From Scilla litardierei (Eukaryota > Streptophyta > Magnoliopsida > Asparagales > Asparagaceae): a stretch of 64,000 bases of DNA. The notes under the pieces are model-generated. The model did not search any database, was not told the origin of the DNA, and saw only the letters and a list, made by a program, of their open reading frames with translations. Numbering within the stretch: the first letter of the stretch is position 1; each line of letters begins with the position of its first letter. This document shows positions 1-10,100 of this stretch, piece by piece. The translations under genes were made by a program, and so were the position numbers. The stretch spans positions 147,630,597 through 147,694,596 of the forward strand of contig CM061132.1 in assembly GCA_030789695.1 (NCBI GenBank), in the 5' to 3' direction.

Positions 1-149
1 AGTATATTTAATTAGAAAGTTTTGTAGACTAAAACTAATGAAGCAATGCACATTAGACGGCCGGTTCATAATTTTAAAGCCAATGTGTTGGCCCCATATT
101 ATGGGACCTGATTCACACTGAATTATTTATATTAAAAAAATAAACCTAT

Positions 150-357
150 TTATAATTAAAACCGGATCCGGATATCGGTCCCGGCCCAGGGTATCCGTTT
201 CATATAGATGGGAACCGGCACCGGACCCGATTCACACCGGTTTCTAATTTTTCTATCCGGAACCTATTCAAAAGTAATGTGTATCTACCCGGGACCTACC
301 AGTTTGTGTAGGTTCACATGAAGTACCTAAGTACCTGTACCCGTGCACACACCTATG
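150..357. mobile_element. Possible degenerate hAT-type terminal region
   Basis: This stretch is dense in CCGGATCC / GGAACCGG / CCCGGGACC-type words and ends in CCCGTGCACACACCTA. That style resembles the subterminal regions of plant hAT elements, which often end in a GTGCACACC-like TIR. No partner TIR or target-site duplication is visible, because the other end would lie outside the window or has decayed. Bases 1-149 hold nothing I recognise. Low confidence; it could be any GC-rich repeat. Confidence 0.25.
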
Positions 358-405
358 AGCAAGTATAGCAGGAACTATAAGTAAAGATTTTAAAAAAGGC
401 CAACG

Positions 406-536
406 TGTTATGAATAGGACCCATTGGGCCTATTGGGTATCCACCCACATGAGTACCCATTATGAATACTATATAAAGGAGGCTAGGGGTTTCCTAGCCT
501 CAACCCTTCTCCAAATCCTTTTCTCGTTTCATAACA
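406..536 (+). repeat. 5' LTR of the 406-6849 element (131 bp)
   Basis: It starts TGTTATGAATAGG and ends TTTCATAACA. It is identical to the 3' LTR except for an extra 9 bp (a duplicated ATTGGG-containing word near 430). A TATATAAA box is at 470-477. The target duplication CAACG precedes it. Confidence 0.9.
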
Positions 537-549
537 CGTTATCAGCACG
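537..549 (+). other. Primer-binding-site position motif CGTTATCAGCACG
   Basis: This motif immediately follows the 5' LTR and is repeated exactly after the LTR at 58302-58447, which supports a conserved function. It resembles, but is not, the usual TGGTATCAGAGC initiator-Met PBS, so the priming tRNA is not certain. Confidence 0.6.
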
Positions 550-950
550 ATCACGCTCGTTGGAGGAGACGGCGGCTCGCGGGAAAGGAGATCCACAAAT
601 CGCTCAGAAAAAGAAGATCGTAATCTTCTCAACGGGGAGCGAAAAGGGCATCCTTCACCAACCGTCGCCTAGATTCCTCGTCGAATCTAGAGGTAAAAAT
701 CCAAACTTTTTAGATCTAAACTTGCTTTTCTCATTAGATCTGCATGTTTTAGGATCAAAAAGTTTACAAACTCGGTTAAATTCAACATTTTTAATAAGAT
801 CTGCATGTTTAAAACAATAAAAACTTGTTTTTTAGCGATCAAATTTGTTGAAAAATCCGATTTTTACCTCCCCCGCCTTTGATCCAAAAATAAAAATCCG
901 CACGCCCGTAGGGCGGAACGGCGGCGCGCCCTTTGCGCCGCCGTCGGAGA

Positions 951-1128
951 ACAAGCGCCGCGGCCTCAGGCCGCGGCCAAGCGCCGCGGCCTCAGGCCGC
1001 GGCCCAGCGCCGCGGCCTGAAGCCGCGGCGGCCGCGGCCAACTGCCGCGGCCCTGTGCCGCGGCCTCAGGCCGCGGCCAGTTGCCGCGGCCTGCAGGCCG
1101 CGGCCCGCCGCCGCGGCCTGTCGCCGCC
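951..1128. repeat. CCGCGG-rich palindromic minisatellite in the element leader
   Basis: Units of roughly 20-25 bp built on GCCGCGGCCTCAGGCCGCGG recur with variation. Each unit is nearly self-complementary, so both DNA and RNA could form stacked hairpins, and the CpG density is far above the surroundings. Long ORFs across it on both strands are by-products of the repeat. Confidence 0.8.
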
Positions 1129-1195
1129 ACGACGGCCGCGCCCTACGCGGCCAGCCGTCGCGGCGACACGCCGCGGGCCCCCCTAGGGTTTCCCG

Positions 1196-1211
1196 AAACC
1201 CTAACCCTAAC
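1196..1211 (+). promoter_or_regulatory. Telo-box-like motif AAACCCTAACCCTAAC
   Basis: Two plant telomere-type heptamers sit head to tail just after the GC-rich block. Telo-boxes are known in plant promoters of growth-related genes; a role here is inference only. Confidence 0.35.
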
Positions 1212-1739
1212 GGGCCTTTTTCCGGAGGAGGCCCAACATTAACCCTAATGGGTTGTTTTCATGGCCCAAAAGGCCAGAAAATTAGCCCATTCACATAAAT
1301 TATTTTATTTATTTTTGGCCCTAAAAAGCCCAAAATATTTAAAAAGAAATCTTTAAAAGGGTTGAAAGCGGCAAAATAAAACATTATATTATGGATCAAA
1401 AAGGCAAAAAGTTTTACAAAAAAAAATGTTTTTTGCACGACACACACAATTTTTAAATTACTTTAAATGCCTGTGTCTTTTGATTATCTGCGTGGTTGTA
1501 TGTCGCAAAAATATTATCTGCGTGGATGTGCAAATATTAGGCTATGTTTTTAGGGATCAGCCAGGTTTCCGACACCGTTTTAAATTCCCGCAATTTTTCT
1601 TCTTTTTTGAGAGAAATTTTGTATGTGAGGATAAAAATGTAAAAAAGAAGACCGAAGGACACCAAGAAGAAGCTGAAGGCGTTCGCACAACGGAGATAGT
1701 GGCTTCTCTCTGAAGTTCCCGAGTTGTACTTTATTTTTT

Positions 1740-4700
1740 CATGCATTCATTTTTGATGTAACTTCGGACTGTACTTCTTTTATTTTTCGGTGTCGGCTGG
1801 CTGATCCCCATAGTCATAAGTCCTTTTCTTTCTGTTTCATTGCTTATGCATTAACTGCGTGGTTGTTAATTAGTTTTAATACCATGTTAATGTTACAATG
1901 AAACTGTCAAAAAGCATGCTAAAATCACTTTAATATAGTTCAACGCCTATTGCTAGACTATATACATGCGATAAGTTTTCTTTAAAAAATGCCTGCAGCA
2001 TATAAATAGCATGTGTACATCATACTTGTTTCATTCAAATGTACATAATCTTTAGTTTACAAACTTTACATTATATGTACGATGGGCTCATGATATGACG
2101 ATATTTATGACAATAAGACAATAATGATTTCAAAAAGTTTAAAATCATATCCTCTTTATGAACCTGAAGTTTCAAAATCAAATCAAAAGTCAACACTCTC
2201 ACTCCCTAATAAAATAAATACGATGGTTTATGCGAAAATTAAAATTGATATGCATACTTTGCGGTAAACAGATATATAAGATCTATGATCTATATAATCC
2301 AATATGGACACCAGAAGTTTTCCATAATACCGCTAAACTCTTTAAAAGAGTTCTCTCCTTTATTCTTACAAGGAAAGATTTTTTCTAGCCTTGAATATAA
2401 GCATACGCATGAAGTCGTGGCTTAATGAATAAGTGAGAAATACATTACGCACCCACGTATTTATTCCCCTCTGAGCATGGTAAACTATCCACATAAAATT
2501 TGAACGACTCAAGTAAAAGGCCTGAAGCTATACTCGAGCATTCAAATAGACTTTTTTAAAAGTCCCTTATTAAAGTGGAAGTATAAATAATTTGCTCAAA
2601 CCCCTGCTTATGTCTCCTTAGCAAGACTAATTTTCATTGTCCTTTATAAATAAGGAATATTGAAATCAGGGGAAGTTCAGGATCAAACATGACCTGAAAT
2701 AAAAATAAGGAAAACTCAAAACAGGGGAAGTCTTGGATTAAATGGGAAAGTGAAGATACGATATACCTCGACATGGAGTAAGCAATGGCAAGCCAAAATC
2801 AGACCGGAAGTTCTGATAAGAGCCATAATGTTTTTGCAAACATGAAAGTGCATTAACTTATGCCATATAAAAATACATACATATCTAGTCAAACGACGAA
2901 AGTCTAATTGACCTTATGTATATTTAGCTACTCCCCGAGGACAAATAAACTTTGAAATCAAAAATTATCTGTTGTCATAACATAAGTCTTAAATGAGCAT
3001 AATTATTGTTGTATGTTTTCAAGAGCACACATCACACTATGTCACTTGTTGACTTATCATCAGTATTATTCTCTTGTAGTCTTAATACATTTTATTTTAC
3101 TGCGTATGTTTTGCTATCTTGAATACCCCTAAAAAATAAAATGAGGATGCCATATACTCTCTGAAACTTATACAGTTTCAAAAAGGATATTCGTCAAAAC
3201 GAAATCCCTAATGACTCAAGAAATAAATGAAGCCTGAAGCTTTGTCCCAAAATGATCCGCACAATAGTCAAAGTGAAGATGTAATCCTTCACAGTTTGAA
3301 CACAGTTCAACTATTACCGGACAAAATTAACTTGAGCATTTTTAATGGACTTTTCAAAAGTGCCACATAAATTCAAAAGAAGAATTATTTTGGAACACCA
3401 GAAGTGTCCAGAATCGACCAACTATGGATCGATATCACCCTGGATTGATGATGCAAGACATCATCAACCAGAAGAACCCGGAGATTCTTCAAAAAGTGTG
3501 AAATTTTCATTGTCCTATTCAAAAGGGACAAATGATAATGAGATCATCTCCATTCACATGGACATTGACTCTCCCTACTTCCTCAAATGAATTTAAGATG
3601 ATATACTATCATCATTAAAGATAATGAAGACCTTTAGGTCTCTTGAGAGTATTTAAGGGATATAAAAAGGCTTCGTCCACTCCCTTAACCGGACTGATGA
3701 TGTACCATTGGTGTACTCATCAATATATCCTCTAAATAAATGGTCATTATCCAACCACATTCTTTTATAAAATGGTGGTAACTTTGGATAACACTGGGAA
3801 ATTTAAATGTTTTACGACTGGAAAAATAACGACCACCCTGAAGCTTGTGTTCACACCCAAATATGGGTAAGATAAATCATTAAAATGATTTAAATGGATT
3901 TCTTATCCATTAAAAATCCAGCTGTAGGTGACCACATGGGAACATGCAATTACATTGCAAACCATCAAAACGCATCCTTAGAACCTATTTATATGAGTCT
4001 GATCACCTCATATAAACAGTTTCCGAAAACCCCTGACGGGGGAAGCGTTTAGAGCACATCTTATAGATTGTGCCATGATGAGTAGACACCCCCCATATCA
4101 CCACTATAGACCATCAAATGCAGAACTATTTATCGAAAGTAAAAATCCCAGATAAATAGACTCTGAGCACTCTGAACAGGGGAAGCATTTAAATTCACTT
4201 CTCCAAAGACGTGCATTGATGATCCTATTTTAAAGCTTTGATGAGATCCTGAAGATCCCTCACAACTTTAATGTCCCAGAATCAGTTTCAACAGAAATAC
4301 TATAATCATCCATGAGCCTAAAGCTCAAATGACCATTTAAATCATTAATACCTATGATCTGGTTATCATGAATTGTGATGAGATCCTGAAGATCCACACT
4401 TATGAAACTGTTAAAACAGTTATCAGACATAGTTACTGACAATATAGATATTGTCAAAATTTTCACATCCCTGCTACTAAAAATCCAGCTAGGATTGACA
4501 TACCGAATATATTGGATGCAATCCACCAGTAGCAGAAGTGGATATCCTCAATGGATGAGAGGACATACCACTAGGCTCCAAAAAGAGAGATCTACTCCTG
4601 GAGACCGAAAAAACAATATCACCACAGGAAAGTGAGCTCAAATCCAGAACCTTATTGCAACTTGGTTGCTAAGGACCAATTCTGGATCTGTCCATATTCT

Positions 4701-6396
4701 TTACCCGTCCCAGAACCTTCACTTCTTTAACGCGTCGTGAAGGAGACTCCTCTGGGAGAAATCAAATGATTATAGTACGTACGGGGTGAGTTTTGGACAA
4801 GAAAGAACACCTTTTGTCGACAAATTCTCTCATATTTCATTTTGCCAGTTAAATATAAAATATCGTTTCCACAACTCTGCTTTGCATGAAGCAAAGATAG
4901 AAATTTGGCCAAATTATAAAAATGTGGAATGAGGCAATAATAAGGTGAGCTGGACTCACTTATGAAATATGAGGTGTTGGACATGAAGTCCTGGTATCAA
5001 AAATGATATCAAATCCTGTGGGATAACTGAGTATTGAAGGAGAATTAAAATAAAATCGTTAGCTATAAGCATTTTAATTTGCTATAGTTTTTAGAGGTAT
5101 AAATCGCTCAAACCAGGAAGTAATCAAGTAAGATGAGCTGAACTCACTTACAAGATGAATCTGATGCATCGACTGGTTTATGTCAAGGCGTAACCCAACG
5201 AATGGAAAAAAGAGGGAATTTTTGGTTGATGTTGCTATTGGATGTGACAACATCACCGATATAAAATTTCTTCAACTGCATGTACAAATTTCTTTACTTT
5301 CCTTTCTTTTTGGGACACATATTAATAATATGATTAAAGGAAAGACAACCTAGACAAAGATCCTTAAAGGACTCATACTAAAAGGTTGTTGTTTGCACCT
5401 CTTAAAAACAGTATTGTTCTTAAGAGAGCAAATTAAAAGATTTGAGATTATTTTAATAACTCAAAATATTATCGGATCTCCTGAAGAGAAATTACCGAAA
5501 TATCTGTTAAAGCCTATCTATCAGATATGATATGATATGAAAGCCCTAGCTAGGCATAAAATCTAGGTTTACAGAACTTTAATCATCCTGAAGATGAACC
5601 ATCATCCTGAAGATGAACTATTATCCTGGAAATGAACCATCATCCTGAAGATGACGTTAATAAATCATCCCGAAGATGTAAACTTCATACAATGATGATT
5701 GATGAAGAAACATTAATTTCATTCTCCACCAAATACACCTATTTGGTTGTATGGATATACATTAAAAGACCCCTTTCCGTTAGCTGGAAGAGGGGAAGAA
5801 TATATATGGTCCGGAAGTACCTTAAGTGTCTTTGAAACACTCTTTTACCTGGCCAACTGCATGCGTCTCTTTTGAGCGTTAGCAGTATAGCTATTAGCCA
5901 GGTACAGTGCAGTGCCCCCAGCGCACCACTGGACCAGAGATATGTAGCTTCTGCGCTATCTCCAAGGGTCGAGGAAAAATCCTCTATGTTAAATGTATTT
6001 GCATATGCAGGTTACAGATCATCGCGATGAATGGCATAAAAGGGACGTCCACCTCCTAAAGATCTACACAGAATCCTTCCAAGTCTACATCCTTCTACCA
6101 TCCCGAGAAGCTCATCACCCAGGGAGCAGTTCAAGAACATACAAAGCCAGGTCCTGAAGTACCTTTGCAGATATTGACGATTGAGACGTGGAGCTGTCTA
6201 CCAAGTTCGTAGCGCTCCTCCAGTCTCAGCTACTGACTTATATGAGTGAAACTTGTATAGATGAGTGATGCTTGTACTTTACTTTTGCTTTCGGAATGTT
6301 GCTGATGAGATGGATGTATAGACACATAGGAGATAAATGTATAGATATATAGGAGATCTGCAAGCCTGAAGCTTGATCAGATTAGGGGGAGTCAAC
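1740..6396. other. Element interior without recognisable genes
   Basis: This AT-rich sequence has many short phrases such as CCTGAAG and GGGGAAG recurring at irregular intervals, but no conserved retroelement protein motif in any frame. The ORF at 3345-3590 (81 codons) has no family signature. I see no RNA gene. The region may be a decayed pol or genuinely non-coding filler. Confidence 0.5.
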
Positions 6397-6676
6397 TGTA
6401 GAGTTGTACTCTTTTTCCTTGGCTAGTGGTTTTTCCCACAGGGTTTTCCATAGTCAAGGTTTTAATGAGGCAACCACATTGACTCTGGATCCAGAAGTAT
6501 CCACCCCTCGACACATCCCCAAATCAGGGGAAGTTATGGAGTGCTGTACTCTTTTCCCTTCGCTATTGGTTTTTCCCACAGGGTTTTCCATAGCTAAGGG
6601 TTTTTAACGAGGCAGTTACCCTTAACTTGGATCCAGAAGTATCCACCCCTTAAGATACTCAGTAGTACTAATGAAT
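6397..6676 (+). repeat. Tandemly duplicated 140-bp 3' non-coding box with RNA hairpin
   Basis: Two copies with a period of about 140 bp each contain a CCTT-GCTA ... TAG-CAAGG stem (6417-6459 and 6557-6599) closing a loop with GGTTTTTCCCACAGGG, followed by GAGGCA. I recognise this phrase (CTCTTTTTCC..GGTTTTTCCCAC.GGGTTTTCC) as common between pol and the 3' LTR of plant Ty1/copia elements. The two hairpins have compensating differences in the stem (GGCTA/TAGTC versus CGCTA/TAGCT), which hints at a selected RNA structure. Confidence 0.6.
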
Positions 6677-6718
6677 CATTCAGTATTCATAAAGTCGAGT
6701 ATACCACGTTGGTTGGAT

Positions 6719-6727
6719 AAGGGGAAG
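6719..6727 (+). other. Polypurine tract before the 3' LTR
   Basis: AAGGGGAAG lies directly against the TG of the 3' LTR, the expected place for plus-strand priming. Confidence 0.75.
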
Positions 6728-6849
6728 TGTTATGAATAGGACCCATTGGGTATCCACCCACATGAGTACCCATTATGAATACTATATAAAGGAGGCTAGG
6801 GGTTTCCTAGCCTCAACCCTTCTCCAAATCCTTTTCTCGTTTCATAACA
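6728..6849 (+). repeat. 3' LTR of the 406-6849 element (122 bp)
   Basis: TGTTATGAATAGG ... TTTCATAACA, followed by the target duplication CAACG (6850-6854). It lies 253 bp upstream of the UCH3 start codon in the same direction. Confidence 0.9.
6783..6790 (+). promoter_or_regulatory. TATA box in the 3' LTR, candidate UCH3 promoter
   Basis: TATATAAA lies 313-320 bp upstream of the UCH3 ATG. A start about 30 bp downstream would give a leader of roughly 280 nt. Whether the host gene uses it is inference; no clear native TATA box is visible in 6855-7102. Confidence 0.5.
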
Positions 6850-7102
6850 CAACGGACTATTGTACAACGGCATTTACTTTCACTTCACAGTGAAGACACT
6901 ATGGATCGAACTCTAGTGGATATGGAAGAGTGCAAAAAAAGAATAAATAAAAAAGTAAATAAAAGACTCTGGGTGCAAGAGTCAAGACCGGTGAAGCTTA
7001 AATCCTAGCCGTTCGTTCGGGATCTTGGTCGTTGGACTTATTAACTCGCGTAAATTATTTCTCCCCAACTTCCCTCCCAATTCGCAATTCGAAGTTGCGA
7101 AT
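6850..7102 (+). promoter_or_regulatory. Remaining UCH3 5' flank / leader, with a possible uORF
   Basis: These 253 bp are all that separates the retrotransposon from the UCH3 start codon. An upstream ATG at 6901 opens a 35-codon frame ending at 7008, out of frame with UCH3 and ending 94 bp before its ATG. A CT-rich tract (TTTCTCCCCAACTTCCCTCCC) near 7060-7080 looks like an ordinary 5' UTR. Confidence 0.45.
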
Positions 7103-7165
7103 ATGTCGTCTTCGAGCAGCAAACGATGGATTCCTCTCGAAGCCAATCCCGATGTCATGAACCAA
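7103..7165 (+). CDS. UCH3: UCH3 exon 1 (residues 1-21)
   Basis: Encodes [20 protein letters not shown] plus Q. It ends at CAA|GTAGGG, phase 0. The ANPDVMNQ stretch is the family's N-terminal signature. Confidence 0.92.
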
Positions 7166-10100
7166 GTAGGGTTCACTGGAAAAATTTTATTTTTAAAAAC
7201 AAAATCATCGCCTATCATTATTATTTTTTTCGTGGATGCCATTTTAGGGTTTTATTTCATCTAGTACTAAATTCTTTTGATCTTATATATTTGATTTTTT
7301 TTGATGCAGTTCATCTGGGGTCTCGGTGTTCCTGAGCTCGAAGCGGAGTTCAACGATGTGTATGGTCTGGATACGGAGCTTCTCGAATGGGTGCCGAAGC
7401 CCGTCCTCGCTGTAATTTTCCTTTATCCATATAATTCGCAGGTTAGAATTAATCCCTACATTCTTTTTTAATTTTCGTCTAAATCGAATTTTATCTTTTC
7501 TTGTAATTTCGCTAAATGGTATACGTTTTTCTTTTTGTTTGATTAGGGAGAAGAAGCTGAGAAAGAGCAAGAAAAAGCCGCAGGAAAGGTATTTAAAAAA
7601 ACAATTCCACACTTTAAAAAAAGTAAAAAAAATCCGTTAACCGTGCTAATGATCTGTTTGAGAACTGGGTCTTTTAAATGCCAATCTAACCTCCTGTTAT
7701 GTTTTCACTTGTTTTCTATTCATTGAATTTGTATACGTAGATTAATATAAGAGTTTTGTGAATATATCTAAGCTAAATTATTAACAGAAATATAAAATGA
7801 CTGAAGATAAGAAATGTAAGAGCATGTTTGCGATTTAAATGAAATGTTGTAGGCATCCAGCATCAGAATATTTTTAAAAATTTTTAAGGGAAAAGGAACT
7901 TAGAATGGAGTTTTGCTAGTGGTGATACTGATTCAACTCTCTAATTGGATCTTGATGCTGAACAATGATGAATCTTCCATTCCTGCATTCATATCGTTGT
8001 CTGTTTCACACACTCTGGTTTGAAATTTTTTACAAGGAAGCTTAATGCATAGCAATCACTTGTAAATAGACTCCCAGGGATTCAAACCTCAGAGCATCAA
8101 GCATTTATTAGTCTTGCTCGAACTGATGTTTTTGTGACGGGGATTTAATGACTAGGATTGCAATCTTATGACCAGGCCATGTTGGTCCTTTTTGGTTGTT
8201 ATCTTGCTTTAAAAGGGCAAAGAGAGAGGTTTGTGATAACGAAATACTCTAGATTAGAAAATAGTGAGATTAATGAGATCACATTTGGACCAAGTCATTG
8301 CTCAAGAAGTTTAAGTTCAACCTGTTTTGACAATGACACCTTTAGTTGGTAATTTGGACTGTTTTTTTGGCCTTGAGTGCAACTTCCTATGGCATCTTTC
8401 CTATTCAGCTTGACACTTTGTGGTGAATCTACCAATCTTCCAACTGGGTATTAAGGCGGTGTGCTATTAGAGACCCATCCCACACCAGGACTTTAACGCT
8501 AGCCCATTTGTTAGAGACCCATCCCATACTAGGCCTCTAACAATAGCCTTTCTAAGGACCTAGCCCATACTAGGCCCATAACATTGGGCTCACAGCTAAT
8601 TGTTAAGTATTAGCTAGCATCCAACCCAAAACCAATTGGTATTAGGTGGAGAGACCCTCTAATACTTATACATTTTATTTGTTCTTTTCGATGTGGGACT
8701 AAGTAAGATTCTAACACACCATCACGTTTCTGACAACCGTCACCCACGGCGGCAGACTCTGGGGTGCCCACTCTAAGTAACCCACTCTGGCCTTTACTAG
8801 GTCACCCCCTCTTAGGTCACTCCTTTCACAGGTCCGTCCTTTCCGCTTCCGACAACCACCGTTCACATCGGTCCACTCTGGGGTGTCCACTCTAAGTGGC
8901 CTACTCAGGCCTTTACCAGGTCATCCCCTTTTAGGTCGCCATCTCATCAGGTCGTCCCTTCCACAACGTGGATCGTAGCATGATGCTTGCTTTGATACCA
9001 TTTGTTAGAGACCCATCCCATAGGCCTCTAATACTAGCCCATTTGTTAGAGACGCATCCCATACTAGGCCTCTAACAATAGCCTTGCTAAGGACTTAGCC
9101 CATACTATGCCCATAACACTGGGCTCACATCTAATTGTTAAGTATTAACTAGCATCTAATCCAAAACCAATTGTTATTAGGTGGAGAGGCCCTCTAATAC
9201 TTATACATTTCATTTTCTCTTGTTTTTTTTCAATGTGGGACTAATTGGGATCCTAACATGTGCTTGCCTCTTCGGCATAATTCCCCAATCAAACTTCAAG
9301 TTTGATGATGATGGTTAGTTTTTGATATTATTAGAATTCAAGGCATACTGGGAATGCGTGCACATGAAGAGAGAAGTTCAAGTTGCATGCATTCTTCCAT
9401 AATTTAAACTCTAGATTATGATATAAGTATCTATGATAATCATACCACAATTTGTTGTCTCCTCGTTGACTTTATTTATTGCTTGGAGATCCCTAGCAAA
9501 ATATATTGTCTCTTCACGACCTAACTGTTATGCTGGGAGAACCTTGAGTGTTGCTACTTGATAACAAATTGTATGAAATGTATAAACCCTAATGTCTAAT
9601 AGCCTATAATTTATACGACGAAGAGCTGAAGGATTACAAAATCAAGAGTCAAGACAGCTGAGAAAGGTAACAAAGCATCAAATAAGGCACAAAATGATGT
9701 GCAAATGCACGTCTTAGGTCAAGACAAGGCACATTTTTCACTTCCTCAATGATGTGACTTACATAGCAGCCTCGTTGTCCCCTCATTTTTGTGCCTCGTA
9801 GAAGGGAGGCCGATTCTTTTTTATTGGGGGCGCTCTAGACGTAAACAACAAACCATCATTTCAACTCCAACTACATGCACATGCACACGGACACAACTCC
9901 AAACCCAGACACAACTCCAAACCCATGATAGCTGATATGGAAGCAATACCAGCTGCAATAGCTACGAAGGCAAATGAAGTAGGGAGCAATGGCAATATCT
10001 ATAAAACAGAAGCAACACCAAAGAAATAATATATGTAAGAGAAAGTTGAACGAAAAAGTAGTGGAAACAATATTGGAAGCATGAGGTAAACGAGAAATAT

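Larger units (their letters stand above)
406..6849 (+). mobile_element. Non-autonomous Ty1/copia-type LTR retrotransposon, Ale/Retrofit-like, young
   Basis: The element has short LTRs (131 and 122 bp, TG...CA), a perfect 5-bp target duplication CAACG (401-405 and 6850-6854), a PBS-position motif and a purine-rich tract before the 3' LTR. The LTRs show no base substitutions and differ only by a 9-bp tandem indel in the 5' LTR. The 6.2-kb interior has no ORF longer than about 140 codons and no gag, protease, integrase or RT motif that I can find, so it must have been moved by another element's proteins. The copia assignment rests on two points: the LTR end and leader match the element at 58302-60186, which has an Ale-like gag start; and the 3' region carries a hairpin box I associate with plant copia elements. 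The 3' LTR lies just upstream of the UCH3 gene in the same orientation. Confidence 0.85.
8465..9258 (-). mobile_element. TRIM-type miniature LTR retrotransposon
   Basis: Complete and only 794 bp: two LTRs of about 255 bp, a 286-bp interior without coding potential, and target duplication TGTGC (8460-8464 and 9259-9263). A PBS readable on the minus strand as TGGTATCAAAGC sits against the right-hand LTR, which fixes the orientation. The terminal TG of one LTR has mutated (TATTAGAG versus TGTTAGAG) and the LTRs differ at many sites, so the insertion is older than its neighbours. The interior has an internal repeat of CACTCTAAGT..CC.ACTC.GGCCTTTAC.AGGTCA. Confidence 0.85.

Noticed and set aside
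832..1298. Ala/Arg/Pro-rich ORFs on both strands
   Set aside because: By-products of the CCGCGG minisatellite.
7025..7102. N-terminal extension of UCH3 (open frame upstream of the ATG)
   Set aside because: It has no ATG in frame; the family N terminus begins at the ATG at 7103.
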